Counted from the stretch's first letter, positions 17,457-25,823 are shown. The stretch is 64,000 nt of DNA from Levilactobacillus namurensis DSM 19117 (GCF_001434785.1 NZ_AZDT01000055.1:23397-87396), one strand, 5' to 3'. Numbers and translations are program-made. Notes: generated by a model from the letters alone, not told the origin.

Positions 17457-17529
17457 TGACCCCACCCGGACTCGAACCGGGATCAGCCGCTTAGGAGGCG
17501 GATGCCCTATCCAGTTGTGCTATGGGGCC
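17457..17529 (-). tRNA. tRNA-Arg (anticodon CCT)
   Basis: 73 nt on the minus strand. Acceptor stem GGCCCCA / TGGGGTC (one G-U), anticodon loop CTCCTAA reading AGG, T arm CCCGG-TTCGAGT-CCGGG, four-base variable loop. CCA is not encoded. The D stem (GCAC/GGGC) has one A-G mismatch and the first anticodon-stem pair is T-C, slightly irregular but compatible with function. Nothing integrated is seen next to it. Confidence 0.9.
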
Positions 17530-17530
17530 A

Positions 17531-17572
17531 TAAAAAACAATCCACCATTAATCATGCCATGGATTGTTTTAA
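17531..17572 (-). terminator. terminator of the DEAD-box helicase gene
   Basis: Minus-strand AAACAATCCAT pairs with ATGGTGGATTGTTT, ending in TTTTTT just before the tRNA gene. Confidence 0.85.
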
Positions 17573-17583
17573 TTGTAAAGATG

Positions 17584-18924
17584 CTAATCGTGTGCCGCAT
17601 CCCGGTCGCGCCACTTTTTGCGCATCCCCTTGTTCTTGTTATGTCGGTTCTTATGCTTCTTAGATTTCTTCTTAGCTGCGGCTGGTTCCGTGACCTTAGC
17701 CGGTTGGCCAGTCGCCCCGTTGGCCCGCGGTGCCTGAGTTTTAACTGCTGGTTGGCCTGATAGGGTCGCCGTGGTCGCCGTCGCCGATTCCGGTTTCTTT
17801 TCTTGAGGCTTGACCGCTACGGGCCGTTCGGTAGTCAGTGCCTTGTTCTGGAAGTAGATGGGGACCAACTGGTACTCGGTCTCGCGCAAGAGCTTCTTCA
17901 AGTCCCGCAAATCGTGGTCGTCACCTAGGTTGATGACCTGGCCCGGTTCGCCCATTCGGCCGGTCCGCCCCGCCCGGTGGACGTATTCGTTCACCGTCGA
18001 TGGCAGGTCATAGTTGATCACGGCCGGTAGCTTAGGGATATCCAACCCCCGCGCCGCAACGTCCGTGGTCAATAAGAGTCGTGTGCGCCCTTGGCGGAAG
18101 TCCTGTAAGGCTTTCTCCCGTTGCACCTGCCGCAGATCACTGGTCAGACTGGTGGCCGAGACGTGGTCGTGGTAGAACTTAGCGGCCGTATGCTTCAGGG
18201 TGTTGGCTTGCTTGAAGAAGACCAGTGCCCGGAAGTTCGGAATCGCTAAGAGACGCTTCAGCATCTGGTCACGCTTGCCCATTCCAATCTGTAACAGGCC
18301 GTGCTGAACGGGGCCCTGCGTCTGGTCCTGTTCCCGGACGTCGATCCGTTCGACGGTCTGACCGAACCACTTCTCTAATTCGTGTAAGATTGGCGTATCC
18401 GTCGCGGAAAAGAAGCCCAGTTGGACGTCTGCGGGGGCCGCTTGAGCCACCGCCCGCACAGTCTCCAACGTCTCTCCGGTCAAGAGATCATCGGCCTCAT
18501 CAATGATGATCAGGGAGACCAAGTGCGTCTTAAGTTTACGGTCCTGAATCAGGTTCAAGAGCCGCCCCGGTGTCGCTACCACGACTTCGGGCCGCTTTTT
18601 TAACCGTTCAGTCTGCCGTTTGACGTTGGCCCCACCGGTCAAAGCGGCGACCTTCAAATCCAACAACTTGGCCCAGTCGCGCATCACCCGACTGGTCTGA
18701 ATCGCCAGCTCTTGGGAGGGTTCGAGCACTAGGAGTTGGGTCCCGTCGCCTGGCAATAGGTTCGCCAAAGCTGGCAAGGTGAAGGCGACCGTCTTCCCGG
18801 AACCCGTAGGCGCCAGGCCTAAGACGTTCTGGTCGCCCGCTAGTGGGCCGTACACGGCCGTTTGAATCGCCGTGGGTTCTGTGTAGCCCAGAGCTTTAAA
18901 ATGTGCTTGATACTGTTCTAACAT
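17584..18924 (-). CDS. DEAD-box ATP-dependent RNA helicase
   Basis: 446 residues. RecA-like domain 1 holds Q-motif region PTAIQTAVY, motif I APTGSGKT, Ia, ATPGR, motif II DEAD (IIIDEADDLL) and SAT in FFSATDTP. Domain 2 holds DVAARGLDIP and the arginine-finger motif HRAGRTGRMG. The C-terminal 80 residues are low in complexity and end in a basic KKKSKKHKNRHNKNKG stretch that should bind RNA. This fits the CshB/YqfR-like group in lactobacilli (ribosome assembly or cold response). The Gfo/Idh/MocA gene lies 14 bp upstream on the same strand, probably in the same operon. Confidence 0.93.
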   Translation of the reverse strand: MLEQYQAHFKALGYTEPTAIQTAVYGPLAGDQNVLGLAPTGSGKTVAFTLPALANLLPGDGTQLLVLEPSQELAIQTSRVMRDWAKLLDLKVAALTGGANVKRQTERLKKRPEVVVATPGRLLNLIQDRKLKTHLVSLIIIDEADDLLTGETLETVRAVAQAAPADVQLGFFSATDTPILHELEKWFGQTVERIDVREQDQTQGPVQHGLLQIGMGKRDQMLKRLLAIPNFRALVFFKQANTLKHTAAKFYHDHVSATSLTSDLRQVQREKALQDFRQGRTRLLLTTDVAARGLDIPKLPAVINYDLPSTVNEYVHRAGRTGRMGEPGQVINLGDDHDLRDLKKLLRETEYQLVPIYFQNKALTTERPVAVKPQEKKPESATATTATLSGQPAVKTQAPRANGATGQPAKVTEPAAAKKKSKKHKNRHNKNKGMRKKWRDRDAAHD

Positions 18925-18938
18925 AATTTTCCTCTTTT

Positions 18939-19943
18939 TTAGTCGTTTTCGTCAGCTGGAAAGCGTAGGTTGGCCGTGACCCGCAATGCGTATAGGACCT
19001 GGTTGACCTGTTGACTCCAGCGTAACCACCGGCGATAATCGCCCATGTTTTGTGCCTCTTCGGGGGCCTGTAAGACCCGCGCGAAGTCTTCTACTTCCGG
19101 TAACATTGGGTTGGCCAAGGCAGGTTGGGTCAAGTCCACGACCTGACCATCAGCCGCGTGTCGCGCGACCTGCGTCAGTTCCCCGGCACTATCGACACTC
19201 AGCGTCTCCTTCAACCCATAGATCTCCGACCAGCTGTACGAGTTGCTGGTCTTACCAAAGCTGACCGTCACGTCAAAGTCTCCGTACCGTAAGACGGCCA
19301 AGCCCTTCCCGTCGGCGCCCGTCGCAATCAGTGTCGGGAAGTACGCCACGTTAGCGGGTTGACCGAACAGCGCCACGGCCAGATAGATCGGGTAGACCCC
19401 TAAATCTTGCAGCGCCCCACCCGAGAAGGTCTTGGTAAAGACGTTGGGCCGTTGCCCCGCTAAAACTTGGTCGTAACGGGACGAATACTTCATATAAGTC
19501 AGCGACGCGCCCTGGACCGTAGGCAACTCAGCGACCGCCTGTTGCAGAGCCTGGAAGTTCGGCGTGTGCACGTTGCGGGCCGCTTCGAAGAACCGCACGT
19601 TGGGGTGCTTGGTCAGCGTGGCCATCAACGCCGTCATCTCGTCTTCGTTGCTGACCGCCGGTTTCTCCACGATCACCGAGATATCCCGCTGAATCGCGGC
19701 TAAGGCTTGCTCGAAGTGCAGGCTATTGGGCGAGGCAATATAGACCACGTCCAACTTAGCATTGGTCAACATCTCCTGATAGTCGGTGTACCCGGCTTCT
19801 GCGTGGTTTTTAGCCGCAAAGGTCTGGGCGGTCTCCGCGTGCCGCGAATACACCCCCGCTAACGTATACTTCCCCGACAACGCAAGTGCTTCGACCAGTT
19901 GCTGGGTGATCCAGTTGGTCCCGACCGTTCCGATTCGAATCAT
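18939..19943 (-). CDS. Gfo/Idh/MocA family NAD(P)-dependent oxidoreductase
   Basis: 334 residues. N-terminal Rossmann domain IRIGTVGTNWITQQLVEAL (G-x-G-x2-x type) and the EKP signature VIVEKPAVSNEDEM. The C-terminal alpha/beta domain includes SGGALQDLGVYPIYLA, containing the family's G-x3-D-x-G-x-Y/H motif. The substrate (sugar or inositol-like) cannot be read from sequence. Start ATG (19941-19943) has GGAGGG seven bases upstream, so the five extra N-terminal residues of the open frame are discarded. Confidence 0.9.
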   Translation of the reverse strand: MIRIGTVGTNWITQQLVEALALSGKYTLAGVYSRHAETAQTFAAKNHAEAGYTDYQEMLTNAKLDVVYIASPNSLHFEQALAAIQRDISVIVEKPAVSNEDEMTALMATLTKHPNVRFFEAARNVHTPNFQALQQAVAELPTVQGASLTYMKYSSRYDQVLAGQRPNVFTKTFSGGALQDLGVYPIYLAVALFGQPANVAYFPTLIATGADGKGLAVLRYGDFDVTVSFGKTSNSYSWSEIYGLKETLSVDSAGELTQVARHAADGQVVDLTQPALANPMLPEVEDFARVLQAPEEAQNMGDYRRWLRWSQQVNQVLYALRVTANLRFPADEND

Positions 19944-20105
19944 GGCGCATCCCTCCATTTTATCTGATTGCCTTTATTTTAACAGTCCCACCGGACCAGG
20001 CATAGCGTGGACTTTAATTTTCTTAAAAAAGCCAGTGTCGGGCCGTGGTTTCTGCGGCTAAAAATGTTATATTGGGACTAACAAGTAATTTAAGGGGGGA
20101 TACCG

Positions 20106-20480
20106 GTGAAAAGTCGGGAAATTGCTTTATTTGGACTATCGCTGCTCGCCGGACTGACCGGTGGCTTTTCACTTCGCAAAAAACAACAGTCACAACCTAA
20201 CGAGTCCTCGCCGCTCTTCTACGCGGGAACTTGGCAGTTCGTGGACCCGCACAATCAGCGCCAGCACCGGTTAGAGATCAGTCCCAACCTGGATATTCGT
20301 ATCGATGGGCGCGCTCTAGAAGTTACCGTTCAGGAACTCAACGAACACCAACTAACGTTCCAGGACAAGTTCGGGTACCACTTAGTGATCCACGCCAACG
20401 AGCAGCGACCGGTCTCCTTCTTCGACGAAGCGGACGATTGTACTTACACCGTCCACGCGATTGAACCCCCCACCCCTTAA
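20106..20480 (+). CDS. DUF4828-like small protein
   Basis: 124 residues: short hydrophobic N-terminus (EIALFGLSLLAGLTGGF) with a following RKK stop, then a beta-rich domain YAGTWQFVDPHNQRQHRLEI...HQLTFQDKFGYHLVI. The pattern Y-G-T-W and the alternating strands suggest a small lipocalin-like barrel at the membrane surface. Function unknown. Start GTG follows AAGGGGGGA. Single-gene unit ended by the terminator at 20502. Confidence 0.65.
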   Translation: MKSREIALFGLSLLAGLTGGFSLRKKQQSQPNESSPLFYAGTWQFVDPHNQRQHRLEISPNLDIRIDGRALEVTVQELNEHQLTFQDKFGYHLVIHANEQRPVSFFDEADDCTYTVHAIEPPTP

Positions 20481-20501
20481 TGCTAAAGCACACCTAAAAA
20501 A

Positions 20502-20547
20502 AGGCCTTCTTTCTCGCCGGATTAGCCGGTAGAAAGAGGGCCTTTTA
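20502..20547. terminator. bidirectional terminator
   Basis: AAAGGCCTTCTTTCT and AGAAAGAGGGCCTTT pair around GCCGGATTAGCCGG. T-runs occur on both strands, so it can end the DUF4828 gene and also the convergent GH25-like gene. Confidence 0.9.
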
Positions 20548-20623
20548 CACTTGTCTTTAATTGGTTTTAATGTTAGGGGCTGTTTCGGACGGCCACTACG
20601 ATTAGTCTGTCTTAAGTCCAACC

Positions 20624-21400
20624 CTAGTCATCATGGCTGAAGGTGGCCCACTGGCGCCGGGTCCCGTTGAAGACTGATAACCCCACGGCCTGCGACTGAC
20701 CACTCTGGGTCAAGCGGCCGGTGGCGTCATACTCAATCAACTGCACCGGTGACGCGTAGTGTTGCAGCTTGCCGTCCACGACCCACTCCGCTTGGTGCGG
20801 TAAGGCTGGTCGGACGAACTGGGTCAAGACCGCCTGCTTGGCCTGGATGATCACCCCTTGCTGGTAAGTATTCTCCAGCCGGGTGACCAACGCCTTTAGT
20901 TTCTGACCCTGCTTCGCCATTGACTGATTATCACTATTGAACTGGTCGTAATAGGCCACGTTGACCACGATTGGTAGGGTTCCCGTCTCGTTGCCCACAA
21001 TCTGGGAGAAGTGTGCGTACTGACGCTTCGCCGAGCTGGTGAAGCTAAACGTGTGCACCACACCGACCTTCATACTAGCCCCCTGCGAACGCGAGTAATT
21101 GTTACTGAAGTCGTCGTCAGAATAGGTTGCCCCAGAAGTCGCTTGCAGGTAGACGAACTGGTGGTGCTTGGCTAGCTGCTGGAAGTCCAGGTACCCGCTA
21201 TCCTGATTGATCGACACCCCGCGAATCGGGAACTGGGCCAGTTGGGCCGCGTGATACTGTTGCCACTGGTGCCAGCCCCAGGTCCCGAATCCACCTAATA
21301 ATAGGGCGATTAAAAGGACCACGACGCGGTGCCACCAACGTCGACGTCGAAACGTGTCTTCATATATAGGCTGATAATCGCGTCGTCTCACCCTGGTCAC
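20624..21400 (-). CDS. membrane-anchored GH25 lysozyme-like protein, probably inactive
   Basis: 258 residues with a cytoplasmic basic start, one membrane helix (about 26-42) and an outside domain with the GH25 layout: RGVSINQDSGYLDFQQL, HHQFVYLQATSGATYSDDDF, GVVHTFSF. In active GH25 enzymes the first block is G-x-D-V-S and a later strand carries D-x-E. Here they read GVSIN and VVNVAYY, so all catalytic acids are replaced. It may bind peptidoglycan rather than cut it. Start GTG follows GAGGAACG; another GTG three codons later is possible. Confidence 0.7.
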   Translation of the reverse strand: MTRVRRRDYQPIYEDTFRRRRWWHRVVVLLIALLLGGFGTWGWHQWQQYHAAQLAQFPIRGVSINQDSGYLDFQQLAKHHQFVYLQATSGATYSDDDFSNNYSRSQGASMKVGVVHTFSFTSSAKRQYAHFSQIVGNETGTLPIVVNVAYYDQFNSDNQSMAKQGQKLKALVTRLENTYQQGVIIQAKQAVLTQFVRPALPHQAEWVVDGKLQHYASPVQLIEYDATGRLTQSGQSQAVGLSVFNGTRRQWATFSHDD

Positions 21401-21445
21401 CGTTCCTCACAAATCTCTTTGCGCTATATTATACCATGACCGGGC

Positions 21446-22315
21446 TTAAGGTTCCTCGCGAGTTCGTTCGATCACGTCACGGACGTGCATCAGGATCGGT
21501 TGCGTCCGCGATGAGCTCCGGAGGACCGTCATCATGAAGAGGCTATCCAGGATGGCCAATTGGGACATCAGTGAGTACATTCCCTCGGAACGGTACTTGA
21601 TCTCATCGGTCAGCGACAAAAACGTGACCGATGACGCTCGGGACAACGGTGACCCGCTATAACTGGTGATTCCAATGATGGGCACCTGGTTCGCCGTCAA
21701 TTCACGAACGATATGCATGGTTTCTTGATTCTTCCCCGAATGCGAGATTACCACGGCACAATCCTTATCGGTCATCTTGGAGGCCTGCATCAACTGGATG
21801 TCGTAATCCGGGTGGTAGGTCACGTTCAACGAGGTCCGGACGAACTTATGGTACCCGTCTAATGCGGCGATAGCGGACCCGCCCAGGCCAAAGAACGTCA
21901 CGGTCTTGGCGTTGATCAGTTTGATCACGGCCCGGGCCATGTCATTTTCGTTTAACGCGTCATTGGTCGCCGTTAACGAAGCCATCGAGGAATGAAAGAC
22001 CTTGTTGGCGATGGTGCCCAACGAGTCCCCTTCGGCCAATTCTTTGAATAACTTGCTGCCCTCTTGGGCGTCGTTGACCACCACGTGGCCCAACTCCATC
22101 GAGAATTCTCGGTAGTTCGTGTACCCCAACCGTTTGACGAACCGGGAGATGGAGGCCGTCGACGCGCCCGCCGCACTCGCCAGTTCCCGAATCGTCATCT
22201 CACTTACCGTCGATGGACTGTTCAAGGCAAGCTGTGCAATTTTCTTTTCTGTTGCGGATAAACTGTCGTAAGTCGCCCGTAGTTTCCCCAGTGCTGAGCG
22301 TGCGATCGTCACCAT
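21446..22315 (-). CDS. MurR/RpiR family transcriptional regulator of gluconate genes
   Basis: About 289 residues. N-terminal HTH: LSATEKKIAQLAL, MTIRELASAAGASTASISRFVKRLGYTNYREF. C-terminal SIS domain: FFGLGGSAIAALDGYHKF and CAVVISHSGKNQETM, which should bind a sugar phosphate, most likely 6-phosphogluconate. It is divergent from gluconokinase, with palindromic sites between the two genes. The start is ambiguous: GTG 22318, ATG 22315 and GTG 22312 are consecutive or close behind GAAGGG. Confidence 0.9.
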   Translation of the reverse strand: MVTIARSALGKLRATYDSLSATEKKIAQLALNSPSTVSEMTIRELASAAGASTASISRFVKRLGYTNYREFSMELGHVVVNDAQEGSKLFKELAEGDSLGTIANKVFHSSMASLTATNDALNENDMARAVIKLINAKTVTFFGLGGSAIAALDGYHKFVRTSLNVTYHPDYDIQLMQASKMTDKDCAVVISHSGKNQETMHIVRELTANQVPIIGITSYSGSPLSRASSVTFLSLTDEIKYRSEGMYSLMSQLAILDSLFMMTVLRSSSRTQPILMHVRDVIERTREEP

Positions 22316-22337
22316 CACCCTTCGTTTATTAATTTCT

Positions 22338-22354
22338 CTGTAAATATTTTACAG
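22338..22354. promoter_or_regulatory. perfect palindromic operator in front of the rpiR-type gene
   Basis: CTGTAAA-TAT-TTTACAG, seven-base arms with a three-base centre, 22 bases upstream of the regulator start. It resembles the site inside the gntK promoter, so autoregulation is likely. Confidence 0.65.
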
Positions 22355-22362
22355 CAACCCCC

Positions 22363-22391
22363 TTGAAATGTGAAACTTTTTTACATATAAT
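22363..22391 (+). promoter_or_regulatory. gntK promoter with operator filling the spacer
   Basis: TTGAAA (22363-22368), a 17-base spacer TGTGAAACTTTTTTACA (22369-22385), then consensus TATAAT (22386-22391). The spacer is itself an imperfect inverted repeat (TGTGAAA / TTTTACA). Regulator binding there would block RNA polymerase directly. Confidence 0.8.
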
Positions 22392-22397
22392 GGTCTT

Positions 22398-22626
22398 CGT
22401 TGCTATTAAGGGGTCCCTTTCGTTCACTGAACTGGTCCCCAATTGATTATCAAGGGGCAATGCTTGATTTCAGCGGGCCCACTAGTTAATATCATGGTAG
22501 CGTTTACGAAGTAAGATAATTAAGTCAAATTAGTTATTGGGCGAAAGTTACTCGTCTCAACGACGAGAGCCATTGAACGTGATGGGGCTGGTCGCCCGGA
22601 CTGAAGTTACGAAAGGATGAATTTTA
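22398..22626 (+). promoter_or_regulatory. about 230-nt untranslated leader of gntK
   Basis: Between the predicted transcription start and the ATG. It contains a hairpin (GGGGTCC...GGTCCCC, 22410-22441), another around CTCGTC/GACGAG (22551-22568), and a cre-like site ATGGTAGCGTTTACG (22494-22508, two mismatches). No terminator T-tract and no known riboswitch consensus. Confidence 0.45.
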
Positions 22627-24180
22627 ATGGATTACATGATTGGTGTCGACATTGGAACGACCAGTGTTAAGACCGTACTGTATGACACGAAGGGCAAGAT
22701 GCAGGGTTACTCCAACAACCTGTACCCCCTGTACCAAGATGTGCCGGATATGGCGGAAGAAGATCCAGATGAAATCTTCTCAGCCATCATCGATGGTCTG
22801 ACCACGGTCATGCGTAAAGCGGACTTAAAGGATGGTCAATTACACGGGGTCTCCTTCTCAGCTGCCATGCACAGCTTGATCTTACTGGACGAGAACCACA
22901 AGCCATTGACGCGGGCCATCACTTGGGCCGACAACCGGGCCGTTAAGTACGCCGACGAGTTACGGGAAAATGGCGTTGGGAAACAACTTTACGAAAAGAC
23001 CGGGACACCAATTCACCCTATGACGCCACTGAGCAAGTTGATCTGGTTACGCAACGAAAAGCCAGACCTGTTCAAGCAAGCACGGTGGTTCGTCGGCATC
23101 AAGGAATACGTCATCTACAAGTTATTCGGAACGTTGCAAGAAGACTACTCCATCGCTAACGCTACGGGTCTGTTCAACATCTTCAAGATGGACTGGGACG
23201 ACCAAGCCTTGGAAGTTGCCGGCATTACCCGGGACCAACTGCCGAAGTTAGTGGACACCACCGACCAGATTTCTGGCATGAACCAGGATTACGCTGGTGT
23301 GATTGGCATGGATCCTAAGACGCCATTCGTTATGGGCGCTTCTGACGGCCCACTGGCAAACTTAGGGGTCGATGCGATCACCCCTGGTGTCGTTGCCGTC
23401 ACCATCGGGACTTCCGGTGCCGTTCGGGTGGTTACCGACAAGCCGAAGATCGACCCTAAGGGCCGGGTCTTCTGCTACTACCTGTCTAAAGACCACTGGG
23501 TCGTTGGTGGTCCGGTCAACAACGGTGGGATCGTCTTCCGTTGGGTCCGCGACCAACTCTTCGCACCAGAAAAGATTACGGCGGAACAGATGCAAGTCGA
23601 TTCTTACGACCTGTTGACGGAAATCGCCTCCAAGGTCCCTGCCGGTTCCGACGGGCTGATTTTCCACCCATTCTTAGGTGGCGAACGGGCCCCAATCTGG
23701 GATGCCAACGCTCGGGGTTCCTTCTTCGGTCTGACGCGGACCCACTCTCGGGCCCACATGGTTCGGGCTGCCCTGGAAGGTATCGTCTACAACCTTTACA
23801 CGGTCATGCTGGCCTTGGAAGAAGTTGTCGGCAAGCCATCTAGCATCCAGGCCACTGGTGGGTTCGCCCGCTCTGCGCTCTGGCGTCAAATGTTAGCGGA
23901 CATCTTCGAACAAGACGTGACGATTCCTGAAAGTCCTGAAGGAACGGCCTTAGGGGCTGCAACGTTAGGGATGTACGCCTTAGGGTTGATCGACGACTTG
24001 TCAGAAGTCAAGAACTTCATCGGGGTCGCTAACGTCCACCATCCAAACCCAGAGACCTACGAAGCTTACCGGACGCTGGTTCCAATTTACATCCGGTTAA
24101 GTCGGCAATTACAATCTGAATACAAGAACATTGCCGAGTTCCAACGGAAACACCCACAACAAGTTTCCAAGGAAAAATAG
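22627..24180 (+). CDS. gntK: gluconokinase (FGGY family)
   Basis: Phosphorylates gluconate to 6-phosphogluconate, which then enters the phosphoketolase/pentose phosphate route. 517 residues: FGGY N-terminal domain IGVDIGTTSVKTVLYD and SFSAAMHSLILLD, C-terminal phosphate loop VTIGTSGAVRVV, LFHPFLGGERAPIWDANARG and IQATGGFARSALWRQMLADIF. AAAGGATGA precedes the ATG by eight bases. It lies between the divergent RpiR gene and gntP copy 2. The identification as gluconate kinase rather than another FGGY sugar kinase rests on this context. Confidence 0.93.
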   Translation: MDYMIGVDIGTTSVKTVLYDTKGKMQGYSNNLYPLYQDVPDMAEEDPDEIFSAIIDGLTTVMRKADLKDGQLHGVSFSAAMHSLILLDENHKPLTRAITWADNRAVKYADELRENGVGKQLYEKTGTPIHPMTPLSKLIWLRNEKPDLFKQARWFVGIKEYVIYKLFGTLQEDYSIANATGLFNIFKMDWDDQALEVAGITRDQLPKLVDTTDQISGMNQDYAGVIGMDPKTPFVMGASDGPLANLGVDAITPGVVAVTIGTSGAVRVVTDKPKIDPKGRVFCYYLSKDHWVVGGPVNNGGIVFRWVRDQLFAPEKITAEQMQVDSYDLLTEIASKVPAGSDGLIFHPFLGGERAPIWDANARGSFFGLTRTHSRAHMVRAALEGIVYNLYTVMLALEEVVGKPSSIQATGGFARSALWRQMLADIFEQDVTIPESPEGTALGAATLGMYALGLIDDLSEVKNFIGVANVHHPNPETYEAYRTLVPIYIRLSRQLQSEYKNIAEFQRKHPQQVSKEK

Positions 24181-24242
24181 TTTAACTGGTTAGCTTTTCT
24201 GAAAAACTAAGACTAATTTCTTAAATTTCTCTAGATTTTCAC

Positions 24243-24271
24243 TATACAAAACCGTTTTCATCGAGTATACT
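24243..24271 (+). promoter_or_regulatory. gntP2 promoter with cre-like site
   Basis: TATACA (24243-24248), 17 bases, TATACT (24266-24271). CAAAACCGTTTTCA (24247-24260), a cre-like sequence with two mismatches, covers the spacer. CcpA repression is inferred. The gluconate RpiR operator is not visible here. Confidence 0.5.
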
Positions 24272-24282
24272 GTAGTCACTTA

Positions 24283-24316
24283 TTGAGAAGTCAACGTTTA
24301 CACGTTGGCTTTTCAA
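24283..24316 (+). promoter_or_regulatory. leader hairpin before gntP2
   Basis: TTGAGAAGTCAACG pairs with CGTTGGCTTTTCAA around the loop TTTACA. An A/T-rich tail follows but no real T-run, so it could be a weak gntK terminator or an mRNA-stabilising hairpin. Confidence 0.5.
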
Positions 24317-24345
24317 AATTCAAAAAATGAAAGGGCTTACTTAAC

Positions 24346-25704
24346 ATGGAACTTATAGCACTTGTTATTGGGGTCATCTTCCTGTTAGTTCTCATTATTA
24401 AATTCAAGATGAACACCTTTGTTTCCTTAATTTTGACCTCCGTCTTAACGGCCATCCTTTTGGGGATGAACCTGACGAAGATCATGACCACGATCGAAGA
24501 TGGGATTGGGAGTCAACTCGGTGAGTTGTCCTTAGTCTTTGGTTTCGGAGCGATGCTGGGTCGGTTAGTTGCCGACGCCGGTGGGGCTTACGTGATTGCC
24601 ACGACCTTGATCGATAAATTCGGAAAAAAGCGCCTGCAAATTGCCATTATGCTTGCATCATTCATCATTGGGATTGCGCTATTCTTCGAAGTCGGGATGG
24701 TTCTGTTGATTCCAATCGTCTTCGCGATTGCGATTGAAGCCGATGTGCCAATTCTCTACTTAGGGATTTCAATGGCCGCCGCACTGTCCGTTACCCACGG
24801 GTTCTTACCACCTCACCCGGCACCAGTTGCCATCTCCGCCGTTTTAAACGCTAACGACGGGAAGGTCCTGTTATTCGGGTTAGTTGTTGCGATTCCTTGT
24901 GCCATCATTGCCGGCCCACTCTTCACCAAGTTGGCTCGCAAGTTCGCACCAGGTGCCTTTGCTCAAAAAGGGAACTTGTCTTCCTTGGGTGAAGTCAAGA
25001 CCTTCAAGCCTTCCGAAGCCCCTAGCTTTGGATTATCCGTTCTGACTTCCCTCTTCCCCGTTATCTTGATGGCGATCACCACCATCTACAAGATGACCGT
25101 TGACGGTGGGGCTACCCCTACCAAGAACGCCACGATGCTGGACCAGATCATTGCCTTGATCGGTGACCCAGCCATGGCCATGCTGATTTCACTGATCGTT
25201 GCTATGTTCACCATGGGTTGGGGCCGGAAGCGTAAGACCTCTGACATCATGGAAACCTTGGAAAATGCGGTTAAGTCCATCGCGATGCTGCTGTTAGTTA
25301 TCGGTGGTGGTGGGGCCTTCAAGCAAGTCCTCATCGACGGTGGCGTTGGTAAAGAAGTTGCCAAGATCTTCATCAACTCCAGCATGTCTCCATTAGTTCT
25401 GGGTTGGTTAGTCGCCGTCGTTCTCCGGGTGGCCTTGGGTTCCGCAACGGTGTCCGCATTAACGGCCGCCGGAATCGTAGCCCCATTGATGGCGCAAGCC
25501 GGTGTTGACCCTGCCCTGATGGTTCTGGCCATCGGTGCTGGTTCCTTAGCCGCTTCTCACGTCAACGATGCCGGGTTCTGGATGTTCCGGGAATACTTCG
25601 ATTTGACCGTTAAGCAAACGTTAGGAATCTGGACGGTGCTGGAAACCATCATCGCCGTTGTCGGGTTAGCCATCGTCATGCTCTTGAACATGGCTTTCCA
25701 CTAA
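24346..25704 (+). CDS. gntP: GntP-family gluconate:H+ symporter (second copy)
   Basis: 452 residues, 12 predicted membrane segments, closely similar to the copy at 13958 through its whole length. Signatures FGFGAMLGRLVADAGG, FEVGMVLLIPIVFA, LGISMAAALSVTHGFLPPHPAPVA and SLAASHVNDAGFWMFREYF. It follows gntK by 165 bp with its own promoter and cre-like site, so kinase and permease are partly uncoupled. A GAAAGGG stretch lies 14 bases before the ATG. Confidence 0.94.
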   Translation: MELIALVIGVIFLLVLIIKFKMNTFVSLILTSVLTAILLGMNLTKIMTTIEDGIGSQLGELSLVFGFGAMLGRLVADAGGAYVIATTLIDKFGKKRLQIAIMLASFIIGIALFFEVGMVLLIPIVFAIAIEADVPILYLGISMAAALSVTHGFLPPHPAPVAISAVLNANDGKVLLFGLVVAIPCAIIAGPLFTKLARKFAPGAFAQKGNLSSLGEVKTFKPSEAPSFGLSVLTSLFPVILMAITTIYKMTVDGGATPTKNATMLDQIIALIGDPAMAMLISLIVAMFTMGWGRKRKTSDIMETLENAVKSIAMLLLVIGGGGAFKQVLIDGGVGKEVAKIFINSSMSPLVLGWLVAVVLRVALGSATVSALTAAGIVAPLMAQAGVDPALMVLAIGAGSLAASHVNDAGFWMFREYFDLTVKQTLGIWTVLETIIAVVGLAIVMLLNMAFH

Positions 25705-25726
25705 TTAACTTGCGTGTTACTGTTTG

Positions 25727-25760
25727 GACCGCTGCCCACTTTGGTGGGTGGCGGTTTTTT
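25727..25760 (+). terminator. gntP2 terminator
   Basis: CCGCTGCCCAC pairs with GTGGGTGGCGG, then TTTTTT. Confidence 0.92.
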
Positions 25761-25823
25761 GCGTTGAGATTCTCCCCCACTATTGGACCACGTCTGGCGC
25801 TTTTTTCTCCCCCACCATCACTG

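Noticed and set aside
17457-17529. tRNA gene as an integration site for a mobile element
   Set aside because: No integrase and no repeated tRNA 3' end was found on either side.
21446-22315. Regulator of hexosamine (MurR-type) genes
   Set aside because: The SIS domain would allow it, but position and shared operators with gntK and gntP1 favour gluconate.
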